A DNA stretch of 64,000 bases. It comes from Symbiodinium natans. Its lineage: Eukaryota; Sar; Dinophyceae; Suessiales; Symbiodiniaceae. Below the pieces are notes generated by a model, which worked only from the letters and a program-made list of their open reading frames with translations, was not told the DNA's origin and did not search any database. Below, one piece after another: positions 43,695-54,027 of this stretch. Where the stretch lies: NCBI GenBank assembly GCA_905221605.1, contig CAJNDS010002626.1:274315-338314 (forward strand). The letters are read 5' to 3'. How positions within the stretch are numbered: the first letter of the stretch is position 1; every line of letters begins with the position of its first letter. The translations under genes and the position numbers were made by a program.

Positions 43695-43980
43695 TGGGGG
43701 TGTAGGTGGCAACTCGAGCGACTGCGCTCTCTGGCAGCAGAGATTTTGGGAGTGCCCACTTTCTCTTGCTATATGCAAGCACTCTTCACCGTGCCACGCC
43801 CCCGTCTGTGTAAAAAGAGAAGGGTTGTCCGAGTGATTGCATGCTTTCATTTCATGTTCTTGTCTCTCACTCTTTTGCTGGGGGATGTGATGTTTTATCT
43901 TATTGCTTCCGTGTTTTTAGTTGATCGACAACTTGGCGATCTAAACTCTGGTGTGCCTTCCCAAGTATACCGAAAATAAG
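43695..43980 (+). repeat. DIRS-2 repeat B2
   Basis: 286-bp copy of B1 ending at the host junction; LINE 3' sequence resumes at 43981. Confidence 0.95.
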
Positions 43981-44112
43981 GGAATGGATTTCGGCCTCGA
44001 CAAATGTTGAGGGAAGTGAGGGCTAGTACCGGTAGTCTCACTGTGCAGAGTTTGTAAGTTTCACCCTAAAACCCCAGCCCCTTCGGGTGGCTACGCCAAG
44101 CAGCGTGCAGAA
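43981..44112 (+). other. LINE unit 1 3' end
   Basis: Resumes with GGAATGG after DIRS-2 and ends CCCCTTCGGGTGGCTACGCC...CAGCGTGCAGAA, the terminus shared with units 2 and 3. No poly-A tail. Confidence 0.7.
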
Positions 44113-44126
44113 GAAAGTTCCTGTCT
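44113..44126 (+). repeat. LINE target-site duplication, copy 2
   Basis: GAAAGTTCCTGTCT between units 1 and 2. Confidence 0.85.
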
Positions 44127-46243
44127 GGCTCAAGGTTTCGGCTCAACCCCGGTGGGGTGCTCAGGTAGAGAGCGTCTTTAGTGCCGTTGTGGCTGGCCCT
44201 GGGGCTTGTAACTAAGGGTAGGTTCCGTTTTGAGGCCCTGGCAAAACTGTGTTTGCTCGTAGGCCGGCTGACCGGCTAAGCTGTCATAGAGCGGCGGCCC
44301 GCCAACTGCTGCCGTCGACGAAGGGCGTGAGTGCACAGTTTTCGGCCTCGCTTCGCTGGAGGGAAGCTTTTCGTCCTCGCGTTGCTGAGGGAACCTTGTG
44401 ACCTACAGTCTGCTCTGGGTCACAGTGTGAGTTGCAGCCTCGCTTTGCTTGAGGGGTGACGCTAGCCTGTTGCTCACCAGAGATTCCTGCTGTCTCTGGG
44501 TGAGCAAAACCCACCGACCCTCATTTGGATTGAGGGCTGTGCTGAAGGTGAGTTTGGGTTCCTCGCTCACTTGTGTGGAAAACGAAGGTGAGACCGAAAC
44601 ACGGGGGAAAACGGCCAGGCACGCTGCAGACAGTGCAGGCCAACGTCGCACTGCAAGCGGCATCCTTGCAGTGGCGACAGGAGTGTCCCGAACAATTGCG
44701 GTGTGATCGAGCCCAAGCTTGCAGGTGTTCGGGGATCTGCAAGCTGAGCACAACAGGATTTTCTTCGCAGGTAGAATCAGGTAGAAAAGATTTGGCCCAA
44801 CCCTGGTGGATCTGCCTGGACACAAATAACCAGAGGCATCAGTGTCGTAAAGCTCATTGACTGGTGCTACTGAGAAACCGTTGCCAAAGAACTTGCAGTA
44901 GGACTGTGGTGCGGCGCAGTGCAAGTTGACGAGCAGCTGTTGGTGGCTGCTCCCCGGAAAACCAATAGTCCAAGAAGCCTCCTTCGGCCTCGCTCCGTGC
45001 TGAGGGTTTGTAAGGGTTGGTATTGGCCGGAAAGGATTCAGATGGAGGTTACCCGATCTTCGCGCTTTTCCCATCTGAAGGCAACCAATGGTAATCAGCC
45101 TGCTGGACATGGCAGGCCTGCTTTTGTTTACATCCACGTCTCCTGCAAGGGCTGGGGTCTGTCCGTGCACACAGACAAGGCGGAACCTTGCAGATGTTTA
45201 GGTCCTCGCGGCACGGCCGCTGGAGGTTGTTTGAAGATGTTGGCTCTCACTATCTGGTGAGTGGTTTGAATGGGCACTTGCTGGGGCAAGGCGGCTCTGG
45301 CGTCTGAGGATGGTACATGTGCTGGCTGCTGAGTACGGGCCACCGAAAGAGACCTGTGGTAAGACAAGCGATGAAAGGAGCCGAACTCCTAAACTCTAGG
45401 ACAGGCTAGCTCACGCGGACGCCACGCAGAGTATGTGTCACTATCTTCAGATGTTGGAGCCAAATTGCCTAGCCGTGTGACGTGAGATGTGGTGTTTGGA
45501 TTCGGCCTCAAGCACTGGAAGGCCTACAACAACAAATCCGAATGAAAACTGTGGTCCTAAGACACGCGGAGCAGCTGCTTATACGTGGCACCGCGGGGGT
45601 CACATAGAGATAGAGGGCTTGCCAGCAAGGGAACTCTGTCTAGAGAGAGCCCTGGCTCAGTGAGGAGCTGAGGGCCTGGCTGCGCAGATGCAGCGGAATG
45701 GTTGTTCGGCCTCGCCTCCGCTGAGGGAACAACAGTCAATGCTTCTCTGCAGTATCGGTCCGGGTTAGTAAGAGCGAGAACGCCGGGACCTCGAGCTGCA
45801 GTTTTACCATGAAGCAACCGCGTGAGATGCATTATTGGTCAACTGGTGAGTAAGAGCGAGAAAGCCAGGGTGACGCTACTTTGGGGGAGGCTGCAAGGCA
45901 CGGTTAGTAAGTGCGAGAAAGCCGGAGCTGCGGACGAACCTGGAGTAGCAGTCTTTCATACCTCACGTGTTTCACTTTGCGGCCTCGCATGCGCTGAGGA
46001 AATATGCCTCGAACAGAACATCCAGTGCTGAGTGAGGATTGCCAAACTTACGGAGGCTGATGCCACAACAAGTGCCTCAACAGCAATGCATGCGGAGGGC
46101 AAAGTTCGGCCTCGCGAGTGCTGAGGGTTGCAGCTGAGAGAGGGCCTAGCTGAGAACGCAACACCTCAAGCGAGGTAATTTTTAGTTTAGTTTCACCTTG
46201 ACCAACGGCCCCTTCGGGTGGCTACGCCTCGCAGCGTGCAGAA
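44127..46243 (+). mobile_element. LINE unit 2: short non-autonomous relative
   Basis: 2.1 kb with the same first ~45 and last ~35 bases as unit 1 but no endonuclease or RT. It carries many GGCCTCGC...GCTGAGGG words and copies of a GTAAGTGCGAGAAAGCC phrase (near 45770, 45850, 45908). It is best read as a non-autonomous derivative mobilised by the ORF2-type enzyme. No gene is supported; the frame at 44403-45170 on the minus strand has no motif. Confidence 0.65.
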
Positions 46244-46257
46244 GAAAGTTCCTGTCT
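46244..46257 (+). repeat. LINE target-site duplication, copy 3
   Basis: GAAAGTTCCTGTCT between units 2 and 3. Confidence 0.85.
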
Positions 46258-49170
46258 GGCTCAAGTCTCGGCTCAACCCCGGTGGGGTGCGCAGGTAGTG
46301 AGCGGATCGGTGGCCTGGAGGCTGTACCTAAGGGTGGGCTCCAACAGGACTCAAACCGAAACCACTGTGTTTGCTCGGTAGCTCTGCCAGCCACATAGCT
46401 GCCTGTGTACGGCCTCGCCGAGTGCTGAGGGAACTTTCGACCTCGCTGCTGAGGGTGTTGTCGGCCTCGCCTGAGCTGAGGATTGTGGAAAGTCTTCGGC
46501 CTCGCTCCGGAGGGACAACATAGTTCGGCCTCACTACGGTTGAGGGAAACACCTCCTGGAACTGAGGTGCAAGAAGATAGCAGACCTGTGCGAGCGAATC
46601 GGGTTCCGAGGCCTTAACTTCCTTTGGTGGAACAGGGCCCCGTCTCAACCCCAGAATTCCGCCCGTGGGCTATCGGCGACCAAAGTGGCCGTCCACTGTG
46701 CCCTGGACAGTGTGCCACACGCCAAAGAGACTTGCTGCAAGGCAGACGGAGAGCGACGGACCATGCCGGCAATTGCATGCTGTGTATTTGCATGGTCACA
46801 CCAGGGGCGTAGTGAAGGACTCTTCCTGGAACTGTCGCAGTCATATCGTATCCACTTTGTCCGTCGCACCAGGAGAGGCAACATAGCCTGGGGCAGCTGT
46901 GGGAATTGGAATGTCCAAAGAAGCCTGAATGCAGCTAACCTCCACTTGCAGCTCCGGAACTTCCGATGCTGTGAAGATGCGAGACTTTGGAACATCGATT
47001 TCTATGTCGATCCCACAGACCCATCCCTGATGATTGATGGCAGCGGACGTGTAATCAGATACCTGGGAAGGCTGGTGATAATGGTGTATGGCCCTGATGT
47101 GTCGAGAAGGATGCTGGCCTTGTCGGAAGATGATGAGGAATGGATGCTCCTTTGAGGTGATGGAATGTCGCCGGCCAGTAACCAGGCAAGTGGAAGTGGA
47201 TTGAATTGCGAGCACAGCCTCGCCACTAAGGGCCATGTGAGGGCAAACCCGAATGCAGGCTTAGCTTGCCGGAATGAGGGTGATCAACATACCCTCGCAG
47301 AACAATGCTTTCAGAACCCGTGAAACCAGCGGAGATGCCATGTGAGGCTATGCAAGGGCAGTTTCGGCCTCGCTATGCTGGAGCAAAGGTTCGGCCTCGC
47401 CGGGCTCAGGGAATGGATGGTTCGGCCTCGCCACGGCTGAGGGAACAACAGAAGGGTTGCGAAAACGCCTCGCTGATGAAGAACGGTGCATGAAGTTCCG
47501 GCCTCGCTTCAGCTGAGGGAAGAATGATGACAAGCAGTTCCTGGAAAAGATGCCGCATGGGCACAAGAGGGACTGATAATTGCGAGCATGACATGGAATG
47601 GGCAGACCGGGCACTGGAATGAATGGTCTGCCGGAATTGAGTCCTGGAGACTCTGGAAGCACTGCATGCAGCTTGGACGGCTGATGCTACTGGGTGCAAA
47701 GCGGTCAAGAGCTTGAAGCATAGACTCCGCGGTGCCGGTGTGTCGGAGCAATTGATAGAAGACAACCGCAGCCCAGCAGTGCTCAATCACACAAAGCAAT
47801 CATTCGGCCTCGACTTAGGTCTGAGGGAATGTGAGATATGGAAAGAGCAAACTCCAGAATATGGATAAAGGAAACTGGCCAGGCATGGAGGCCAGCAAAG
47901 AGCAGGTACCAGCATTGCACTGGAGAAGCCTCGAGTCCCAATGGCAGTGAACTTTGTGGTGAGGAATACGTCGACTGGTGAGTAAGTGCGAGAAAGCCAG
48001 GGCGATTCTGGGGAGAACAGCAAGGCACGGTTAGTAAGTGCGAGAACACCGGAGCTGCTGAGAACCCTGGATTAGCCGGGACGTACTCCGTGAAGGATTC
48101 GTTGTCACTGCTTTCAGAAATGCCCACAAGGACCAAGCATGCAGCTAACCCGTGGTTGCAGAGTGGGCCTCACTTCGGTTGAGGGTAATCGACTCCCAAG
48201 TGAGAGTATGGAGTTTTGGTGGCAAACAAGAGAGCCAGCCGACTGTCTTTGGCACAATGGCTACGGCTGGATTGGAGAATGTCAAGTCTCACAATGGATA
48301 GCGGCCTCGTACATAATATCCTCACAGGCAGGGTGGGTTTGACCTGGTAGTCGGCACCTTGCCCGGCCCCCTGTCAGGCGCCTGTACCGGCCACCTGTTG
48401 AAGGTGTGTGGCGTGGGGTCACCGGTGCGTAGCGGCGATTTCGGTCGCTTAGCGTCCTCCAGCCTAAAAAGGGGTATGTTTGGGCAGGTACTTCACCTGT
48501 TCCTCCTGCTTGGCTCGTGTTGGAGATGTGTGAATCGAGGGCATGGATCCGTCAAGGTGAGATGACGAGAAAGTGCAGAATTGGGCCTCAATCGGAACGG
48601 TCTATGTATGGGGATTGACCACCCCGCCGGTAGAGGGATAGCGGCCTCTGAGAATCGGAGGGCATGGATCACCTCCCGGCAAAAGCCACAGGAAGTATGC
48701 CCTGTGCATCAAGAGGCAGCCACCGTAACCAGAGTCCATGAAGCCTTGGGCCATGACCTGGTTTGAAGACATGTCCGGCCTCACTACGGTTGAGGGGTGT
48801 GGATGGAAGCACTCAGGACATGCAATGAGACTCGTAGAACGAGCATCTGGGTCTACAGGAATGACCTCCATTCGGTTGAGGGATAGCGGCCTCCACGAAC
48901 GAGGGCATGGATCACCTCCCGAATAGACAACACAGAGAATGTGCAAGCATACAGGCAATTTGCCTTGGCCAAAGTCTTCAAGCCAATGGCAACGACTTGG
49001 TCAAAACGACATTCCGGCCTCACTTCGGTTGAGGGTAGCGGTACGTCAAAACCGAGGACAAGGAATGAGAGGGGGAACTTACCGGCAGTTTCACCCCACA
49101 GTTTTAGTAAGCTTTTGTTTCACTTGAACCCACAGCCCCTTCGGGTGGCTACGCCTCGCAGCGTGCAGAC
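46258..49170 (+). mobile_element. LINE unit 3: short non-autonomous relative
   Basis: 2.9 kb with shared termini, hairpin words and GTAAGTGCGAGAA phrases (near 47980 and 48032, in a block homologous to 45840-45950). A near-duplicate gagggatagcggcctc...gggcatggatcacctccc phrase occurs at about 48634-48682 and 48878-48920. One possible ORF (46763-47155); the rest appears non-coding. Confidence 0.65.
46763..47155 (+). CDS. hypothetical ORF in LINE unit 3
   Basis: About 130 residues from the ATG at 46763, within a frame open from 46685. Mixed composition looks protein-like (SQSYRIHFVRRTRRGN, LHLQLRNFRCCEDARLWNID, GRVIRYLGRLVIMVYGPDVS) with an acidic end. There is no similarity to ORF1-3 that I can see. 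Possibly a remnant or an independently acquired ORF. Confidence 0.4.
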   Translation: MPAIACCVFAWSHQGRSEGLFLELSQSYRIHFVRRTRRGNIAWGSCGNWNVQRSLNAANLHLQLRNFRCCEDARLWNIDFYVDPTDPSLMIDGSGRVIRYLGRLVIMVYGPDVSRRMLALSEDDEEWMLL

Positions 49171-49184
49171 GAAAGTTCCTGTCT
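49171..49184 (+). repeat. LINE target-site duplication, copy 4
   Basis: GAAAGTTCCTGTCT followed directly by the rest of the copia-2 LTR (AAGGACATG). Confidence 0.85.
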
Positions 49185-49566
49185 AAGGACATGTTAACTT
49201 TGTTGTCCTGCATGCTGGCTCAGAGTTGTGTGTGTGTAGTTGTAGGAACTCCGTAGTTGTGCCTTGGAGGCTCGACGGGAGTGCTGCTTTAAGTGGGAAA
49301 GCCTTTTGAAGTGCTTGAGTTGTAGGGATGTGTGTCTGGAAGCTGTAGAAGTGACTGTGCACGTTTTTGCTTGCTTTAGGTGTAGTTGGGTAGGTCCCGA
49401 GAACTCCCACTGACGTTTGAGTTTGTTTTGTGGCTGTGGAGAACACGTGGCAGAGCAGAGTTTTCACCTGTGTGTAAAGAGTTTCACTGACGAAGCCTCC
49501 GGCTTATGACTTTGGCTCAAGTCGTGAGAAAAAGAGGGTTCAGCGCGCTGCTGCTGTGTTTTCACA
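49185..49566 (+). repeat. copia-2 3' LTR, remaining part
   Basis: Matches 5802-6181 of the 5' LTR with few differences and ends TTTTCACA, then the CAAAC target duplication. Contains TTTGGCTCAAG at 49511-49521. Confidence 0.9.
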
Positions 49567-49571
49567 CAAAC

Positions 49572-49919
49572 GGCACTGTCAGAGGCTTTCAAAAACGCTT
49601 GTTTCAAGCAATTTCAAATCGCGGACTTGGGAGGTCAAGAGGAGCTTTTCACGGAGAAGACGCGCTTCCTGACCATGTTCAAAGCACTTCTAAACGATGG
49701 AGCGTTGGAAGATTTGCCGGATTCCTTGGCCATTGTTTCAAGCTGCTTTTTTCATCATCTTCAAAGATGTTTGAAAGCCACTGGAACGCACCTCTTTTTG
49801 CTTTTCAGCAACCGAATCTGAGCATCGAGGTCGTGCCAGGAAAGGGGGCCTGGGGGTCCTAGTTTAGGGGGTCCATTTGGCCCGCAAAATTAACTACACC
49901 CCTCCAGCCCCCCACAGAA
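49572..49919. other. flank right of copia-2
   Basis: No convincing gene; the frame across 49506-49862 begins inside the LTR and shows no motif. It is the pre-insertion neighbour of 5773. Confidence 0.4.
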
Positions 49920-50690
49920 TGACAAAAGAAGAAAGAGAAGAAGCAGAAAGTCTTAGCAGCCAGTTGGTGTTGGAAGCTAAGAAGAGTTCTCCCTGGTCAG
50001 CGTGACGCATCGAGTCTGTGGTCAGACTATTGCGACAAACGACTGGTGAAGCAGCAAAATGCATTGTGCATGTTGATGATCTTCAGATGGCAGGAAAGCA
50101 AAAAAGACTGTTGAGCCGATTCTCAGAAGTCTCGAGAAGAAAGTCAAACTTCAGATCGAAGGTCCGTGTTTGACGGAAGAAGAGTACAGCAGAGGATATT
50201 CAGAAGTGTCAGATTCCTCAAGAGAAGTATTCCTCGAGGAACCACGAGCGTTTGTTCCGATGGAAAGTATTTTAAGAAACTGATGGAGATCCTCAATGTG
50301 CAGAAGAGGAAGAGCAAGAATAGCCCTTCCAGCATCTCAAGAACCAGATTTTTTCCAGAACTCCAGAAGAAGAAGAAGCAACGAAGTACAGGTTAGCAGT
50401 TGGCATTTTACTCCATGAATTTGTCGACGAAGAGGCAGCCGCGCAGAAGAAGGAGCTCGAGCGCCTTGCGCGACCTCGAACGGCTGACTACAGCATCACC
50501 TACAAGAAGACAGAAAAAGAAACGTTAGCTTTAAGCAGACCAAGAAACTTAAGAACTACAACCCCAAGAACAGCAGCAATAAGAAGAAAGCAGAACAAGA
50601 AGAAGAGCACCTTCTGGAATTTTTCAGCGACAGCGATTGGGCTGGTGACAAGACAGAAAGTGAGTTGCGCAACGTTCTTTCTCAACGGAA
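49920..50690 (+). pseudogene. copia RT-RNase H relic (left fragment)
   Basis: Stops and frame changes interrupt recognisable copia pieces: VHVDDLQMAG (RT catalytic motif, about 50067), VKLQIEGP, a thumb segment KYFKKLMEILNVQKRKSK (about 50270-50320), AVGILLHEF...LARPRTADYSITYK (about 50400-50515), and FSDSDWAGDKTES (RNase H start, about 50622-50660). Several frames are needed. The RNase H end lies at 54343-54540, so the copy was split by about 3.7 kb of other DNA. Confidence 0.7.
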
Positions 50691-51059
50691 GGAATTTTTA
50701 TTCCCACTCACGTTCCCAAAGAAGCATCATGGTGCGAAGCACTCTCCGTGGCAATTTTTTCAAATTTTCAAAAATGCAAGTTTCAGCACTTTTCAAGGTT
50801 TTTGGAGTTTAATTTTTATTGTTTGCAGGCATCGCTGGGTTGTTCAGCTCTCTGCAGTGGTCTTAGCCGGATTTACCCAGACGGAGTTTCTGAAAGCTGC
50901 ATATTTTCATAAATTTGGATTTTTGTTTTTGAAAACCATGAAAAAATGTTTTTTTTCTTTCGTTAAAAACTTTTTTGTTTGCTCCCATTTTACCTGGCAA
51001 GATAGCATGTAGGAATTCCAAAATGATTTGTTTTTAAACCAACCATTCCACAGAATGCA
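50691..51059. other. AT-rich spacer
   Basis: T-rich runs and degenerate sequence; no motif-bearing frame. Confidence 0.35.
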
Positions 51060-51740
51060 TTCTAGATTTTTTGGACGCCGCGTTTCTCACAATGTTTTTT
51101 GAAAATTTTCAAAATTTTAAATTTTGATCCAAACCAAGCCGGTTGGCTTAGTTGCAAAAAGTTAGTAAGGCTCATTTTTTTTTCAGATCATTTCGTTAAC
51201 AATGTTTCTCAAACAAGGAAAATTTAAAAAAAAACATCAATTGATGTTTTTAGAATTGTGCTTAAGCGATTTGAACCAAGGCATTGCAAAATCAGTATTC
51301 ACACTGCAGACTTTGAAATGCTTAAAAACAAGTTTCAAATGTTTTTTCATTTTTTGGAAATTTTGAAAACAATCTGCTTTGACCAAGGCAACTTTGAAAC
51401 CAGTGTTTTTCTGGTTTAAATGTTTTTCATGTTTGAAATTTCAAAAATAATTTGCTTTTCCAATTTGCTCAAGTTTGGTGTTGCCTTGCATGTGCAAGCC
51501 AGACAGCTGAAAAACACAGCCAAAGTTTTTTTAAGGTTATGTTTCTTTGCTGGCAGCTTTGTTCAGCCTTTTCTGCAAACAGTAAAAAATGCACGTCAAG
51601 TCAAGCAGCAGAAAAAAAAATGGGCCAAGTTTGAAGTCTTGGCTTTGACACGAACAGGGGAAACCGGTAGATGGGCAACAACCGCAATTGCAGACCGCGA
51701 CGGCGATGCGTGGGTGGTGGTGGCGGGCCGTGGACATGAG
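51060..51740 (+). repeat. AT-rich segmental duplication, copy 1
   Basis: Shared landmarks with 51945-52545: GAACGCCGCGTTT, CAAGCCGGTTGGCT, AACAATGTTTCTCAAACAAGG, GACAGCTGAAAAACACAG and CAGCCTTTTCTGCAAACAG, in the same order. Non-coding. Confidence 0.8.
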
Positions 51741-51800
51741 TCATAACTCAATAACTCATGACTCATGACTATGACATAACTCATAACTCATGACTTCCAT
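51735..51800. repeat. TCATGACT palindromic microsatellite 1
   Basis: Overlapping CATGACTCATGACT / CATAACTCATAACT words. TCATGA is its own reverse complement. Follows duplication copy 1. Confidence 0.75.
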
Positions 51801-51944
51801 GTCTTTGCACTTTCGTTTCATATTGGTTTGATGGTAGGTGCGCCGTCTCATCTCTCTTTAAATCTCATTGCTCTAGCTTACTGGGGCGCTGTTGCGTCGA
51901 AGAAGCAGTGGAGGAAAAAAAATGACTCATGACTTCCACAAAAT

Positions 51945-52545
51945 ACATTCTGTTTTTTTTGAACGCCGCGTTTTTTCTAATGTTTTTTAAGATTTTCAAT
52001 ATGTTAAATTTTGATCCAAAGCAAGCCGGTTGGCTCAGTTTCAAAAAGTTAGTATGGATCATCTTGTTCATTTCGTTGACAATGTTTCTCAAACAAGGAA
52101 AAATTAAACAAAAATCAATTAACGGTTTTTTTTGATTTTGTTTTTCAGGCAAGTTTGTTCAGAGCGATTCTGTTTCTAAACAAGGCATTCCAAAATTTTT
52201 ATTCATATTGCAGACTTTGATGCTTCGAAACCAGTTTTTTCTGTGTTTTAAACGTTTTTTCATGTTTGAAATTTTACAAACAATTTTCTTTAAAAAACGT
52301 AGCAAAAGAGCATCTCCAATTTGCATCTCAAGTATGGTGTGGCCTGCATGTGTCAAGCCAGGACAGCTGAAAAACACAGACCAAGTTCTTTGAAGTCCTG
52401 TTTCATTGCTGGTGGTTTTGTTTCAGCCTTTTCTGCAAACAGGAAAAAATGCACGTCAAGCCAAACAGCAGAAAAGAAAGATGGGCTGAGTTTGAAGTCT
52501 TGGCTGGATTCGACGCGAACAAAGCTGAAAGGAAACCAAGGCAGT
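51945..52545 (+). repeat. AT-rich segmental duplication, copy 2
   Basis: Diverged partner of 51060-51740, about 870-890 bp downstream and again followed by a CATGACT microsatellite, so the duplicated unit includes the palindromic tract. Confidence 0.8.
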
Positions 52546-52599
52546 TTTTCATTGTTCATGACCCGTGTTTGTGGCCGATGGGTTGCGGCGGCCGCAATG

Positions 52600-52800
52600 A
52601 CTCACGTGACTGCCGTGACTGTGGCTGTGACTGTGACTGATTCATGGTTCCTGATTCATGATGATCTCATGACTCATGACTCATGACTCGTGGCTCATCA
52701 TGATCTCATGTCATGAGTCATGACTGAATGAATGATTGATGACTGATGATTGATGATTCATACTTCACAATGCATAATGATTCATGATGCGATGCGATGA
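52600..52800. repeat. TCATGACT/TGATGATT microsatellite 2
   Basis: GTGACTGTGACTG, then CTCATGACTCATGACTCATGA, then TGATTGATGACTGATGATT. Low complexity; no gene. Confidence 0.8.
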
Positions 52801-52930
52801 TGCGATTATGATTGATGCCAATGCCAGGCAATGCGGCGGCAATGCCAGGCCAGGACCGCGTGCCAGCACCAGGACCGCCGGGAAGCCGGACTGCCAAGAT
52901 GCCAGGGCTCAGGACTCAGGACCTGGCAGG

Positions 52931-52950
52931 ATGATGATGACGACGATGAT

Positions 52951-52987
<37 letters not shown>

Positions 52988-53030
52988 ACAATGACACGAT
53001 GTGATGATATATGATATGCTATGATCTGAT

Positions 53031-53081
<51 letters not shown>

Positions 53082-53090
53082 CTGCTGATG
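52931..53090 (+). repeat. (GAT)n microsatellite
   Basis: Two long GATGAT tracts (about 52949-52988 and 53029-53082) in a Gly/Asp-coding-like context. The poly-Asp/poly-His frames are artefacts. Confidence 0.95.
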
Positions 53091-53139
53091 ATCTTCTGCT
53101 GAGGATCTGCTGACGCTGCTGGGCAATATGAGACTCTTG

Positions 53140-53530
53140 ATGAGACTGCCGACAGGTTTGTTAATCTGGCCCTGTGGCCCTAGAACACCATGCCGCGCCC
53201 GAAATTTCCATTTTCTGATCTGTTCGAGTTCGGCTCGAATCGAGGCCCGCCGGCCAGTCGCTTTCGCCGCCTCGCCATGGGTCGGGGCTAATTTCGTCTC
53301 GACGGTGCTCCACGCTAGTGTTTTGGAGCGATCGGGCTATGCGTGCGGGAGCCGGTTCCAAGACACTGTCGAGGCGACCGTCCAGCGAGGTGTGCGGGGG
53401 GTTTAGGATGGCCGCCGGACGGCTACCACGGGACTCTGCTGACAGAGCTCTTTTTCTGGCCCTATGACCTCAAAACATCATGCCGTGCCCCAAGTGTCGG
53501 CTTGGGCACCCTTACCCCTTTCCTTGGCCC
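53140..53530 (+). repeat. diverged ~290-bp tandem duplication
   Basis: TGGCCCT(G/A)TG(G)CC...AACA(C/T)CATGCCG(C/T)GCCC at about 53168 and 53456, each preceded by GCNGACAG. No gene supported. Confidence 0.55.
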
Positions 53531-53785
53531 CTCCTCTGCGAAGCGCCGGGTTCGTCATTTGCATTCCCTTGGTGGTACCTTGCGCAGTGTTGTTGTCCGG
53601 CCAGTTTTGTGCCAGAGCGGCGACGGCAGAATCGATGCCAGGGGACCCGCCGATTTCACTGACTTAGAGGACGCCACGTGGGGCTGGCACCGTAGGAGGG
53701 AGGTTTTGTTGTTTGTTTTTTGGTTGTTTTATTTGGTTCGTATGTTATTTTTCTTCATCTGAACTTTGTACAAGTTTTTTGGGAG

Positions 53786-53880
53786 GTACCATTGTTGGGC
53801 CGCATCATAGGACGCCAGAGCTTTCAAGGGGCGTAGCTTCCCAACTCCCAACGGCCTACAGACCTTAGCCTTAACTTTTA
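53786..53880 (+). repeat. 95-bp direct repeat, copy 1
   Basis: TACCATTGTTGGGCCGCATC to CCTTAACTTTTATC, ~95% like 53933-54027. Confidence 0.9.
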
Positions 53881-53932
53881 TCAGCCATTGCTTCCACGTC
53901 CACCCGAGTTTGAAAGGGGTGCGGCTTGGCTT

Positions 53933-54027
53933 GCCATTGTTGGGCCGCATCATAGGACGCCCGAGCTTTCAAGGGGCGTAGCTTCCCAATTCCCAACGGC
54001 CGACAGACCTTGGCCTTAACTTTTATC
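53933..54027 (+). repeat. 95-bp direct repeat, copy 2
   Basis: Partner of 53786-53880, ~50 bp apart. Function unknown; could be remnants of a short element's ends. Confidence 0.9.

Larger units (their letters stand above)
34987..43980 (+). mobile_element. DIRS-2: complete tyrosine-recombinase retrotransposon with split direct repeats
   Basis: About 9.0 kb with A1 (34987-35149), ORFs, B1 (43229-43514), A2 (43513-43675), B2 (43695-43980). B1 and A2 overlap by AG, giving the circle junction ATA-AG-AGCG. The left host junction is TCTG-AG-AGCG and the right is ATA-AG-GGAA, so exchange at an AG dinucleotide in TCTG-AG-GGAA explains both ends without target duplication. Gene order: small ORF, recombinase, gag, then methyltransferase-like, dioxygenase-like, RT, RNase H. 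All main frames are intact. Confidence 0.93.
23504..44112 (+). mobile_element. LINE unit 1: full-length non-LTR retrotransposon carrying two nested insertions
   Basis: Starts GGCTCAAG right after the target duplication and ends ...GCAGCGTGCAGAA right before the next copy of it. It carries ORF1, ORF2 (endonuclease, RT, RNase H) and ORF3. Removing the 30936-34163 insert and DIRS-2 leaves about 8.4 kb. There is no poly-A tail. The same start and end bound units 2 and 3. Its 5' and 3' regions are full of the GGCCTCGC...GCTGAGGG hairpin word. Confidence 0.85.
5774..49571 (+). mobile_element. copia-2: single Ty1/copia insertion expanded to 43.8 kb by nested insertions
   Basis: The 5' LTR (5779-6181) starts TG and ends CA. 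The 3' LTR is found as 23487-23503 plus 49185-49566 and also starts TG and ends CA. The five bases before the 5' LTR (CAAAC, 5774-5778) equal the five after the 3' LTR (49567-49571), the usual copia target duplication. A tRNA-iMet-type primer site follows the 5' LTR, and a polypurine tract precedes the 3' LTR start. Gag-pol runs 6.2-11.2 kb and resumes 19.9-23.4 kb. Removing DIRS-1 and the LINE block leaves an element of roughly 9.5 kb. The LTRs differ by a few substitutions and small indels, so the insertion is not brand new. Confidence 0.88.

Noticed and set aside
44075..44180. tRNA-like or SINE promoter in the shared LINE terminus
   Set aside because: The GGCTCAA...CCCCGGTGGGG segment lacks a proper B box (GGTTCGAANCC) and no cloverleaf can be drawn.
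44403..45170. 255-residue minus-strand frame in LINE unit 2
   Set aside because: Composition is irregular, there is no motif, and the strand is opposite to the element; likely chance.
49185..49566. Independent solo LTR
   Set aside because: Its left edge is the 14-bp LINE duplication, and its right-hand CAAAC matches the bases before the 5' LTR at 5774-5778, so it is the missing part of the copia-2 3' LTR.
52784..53014. Frames with poly-Asp or poly-His
   Set aside because: They come from the GAT/ATC microsatellite.
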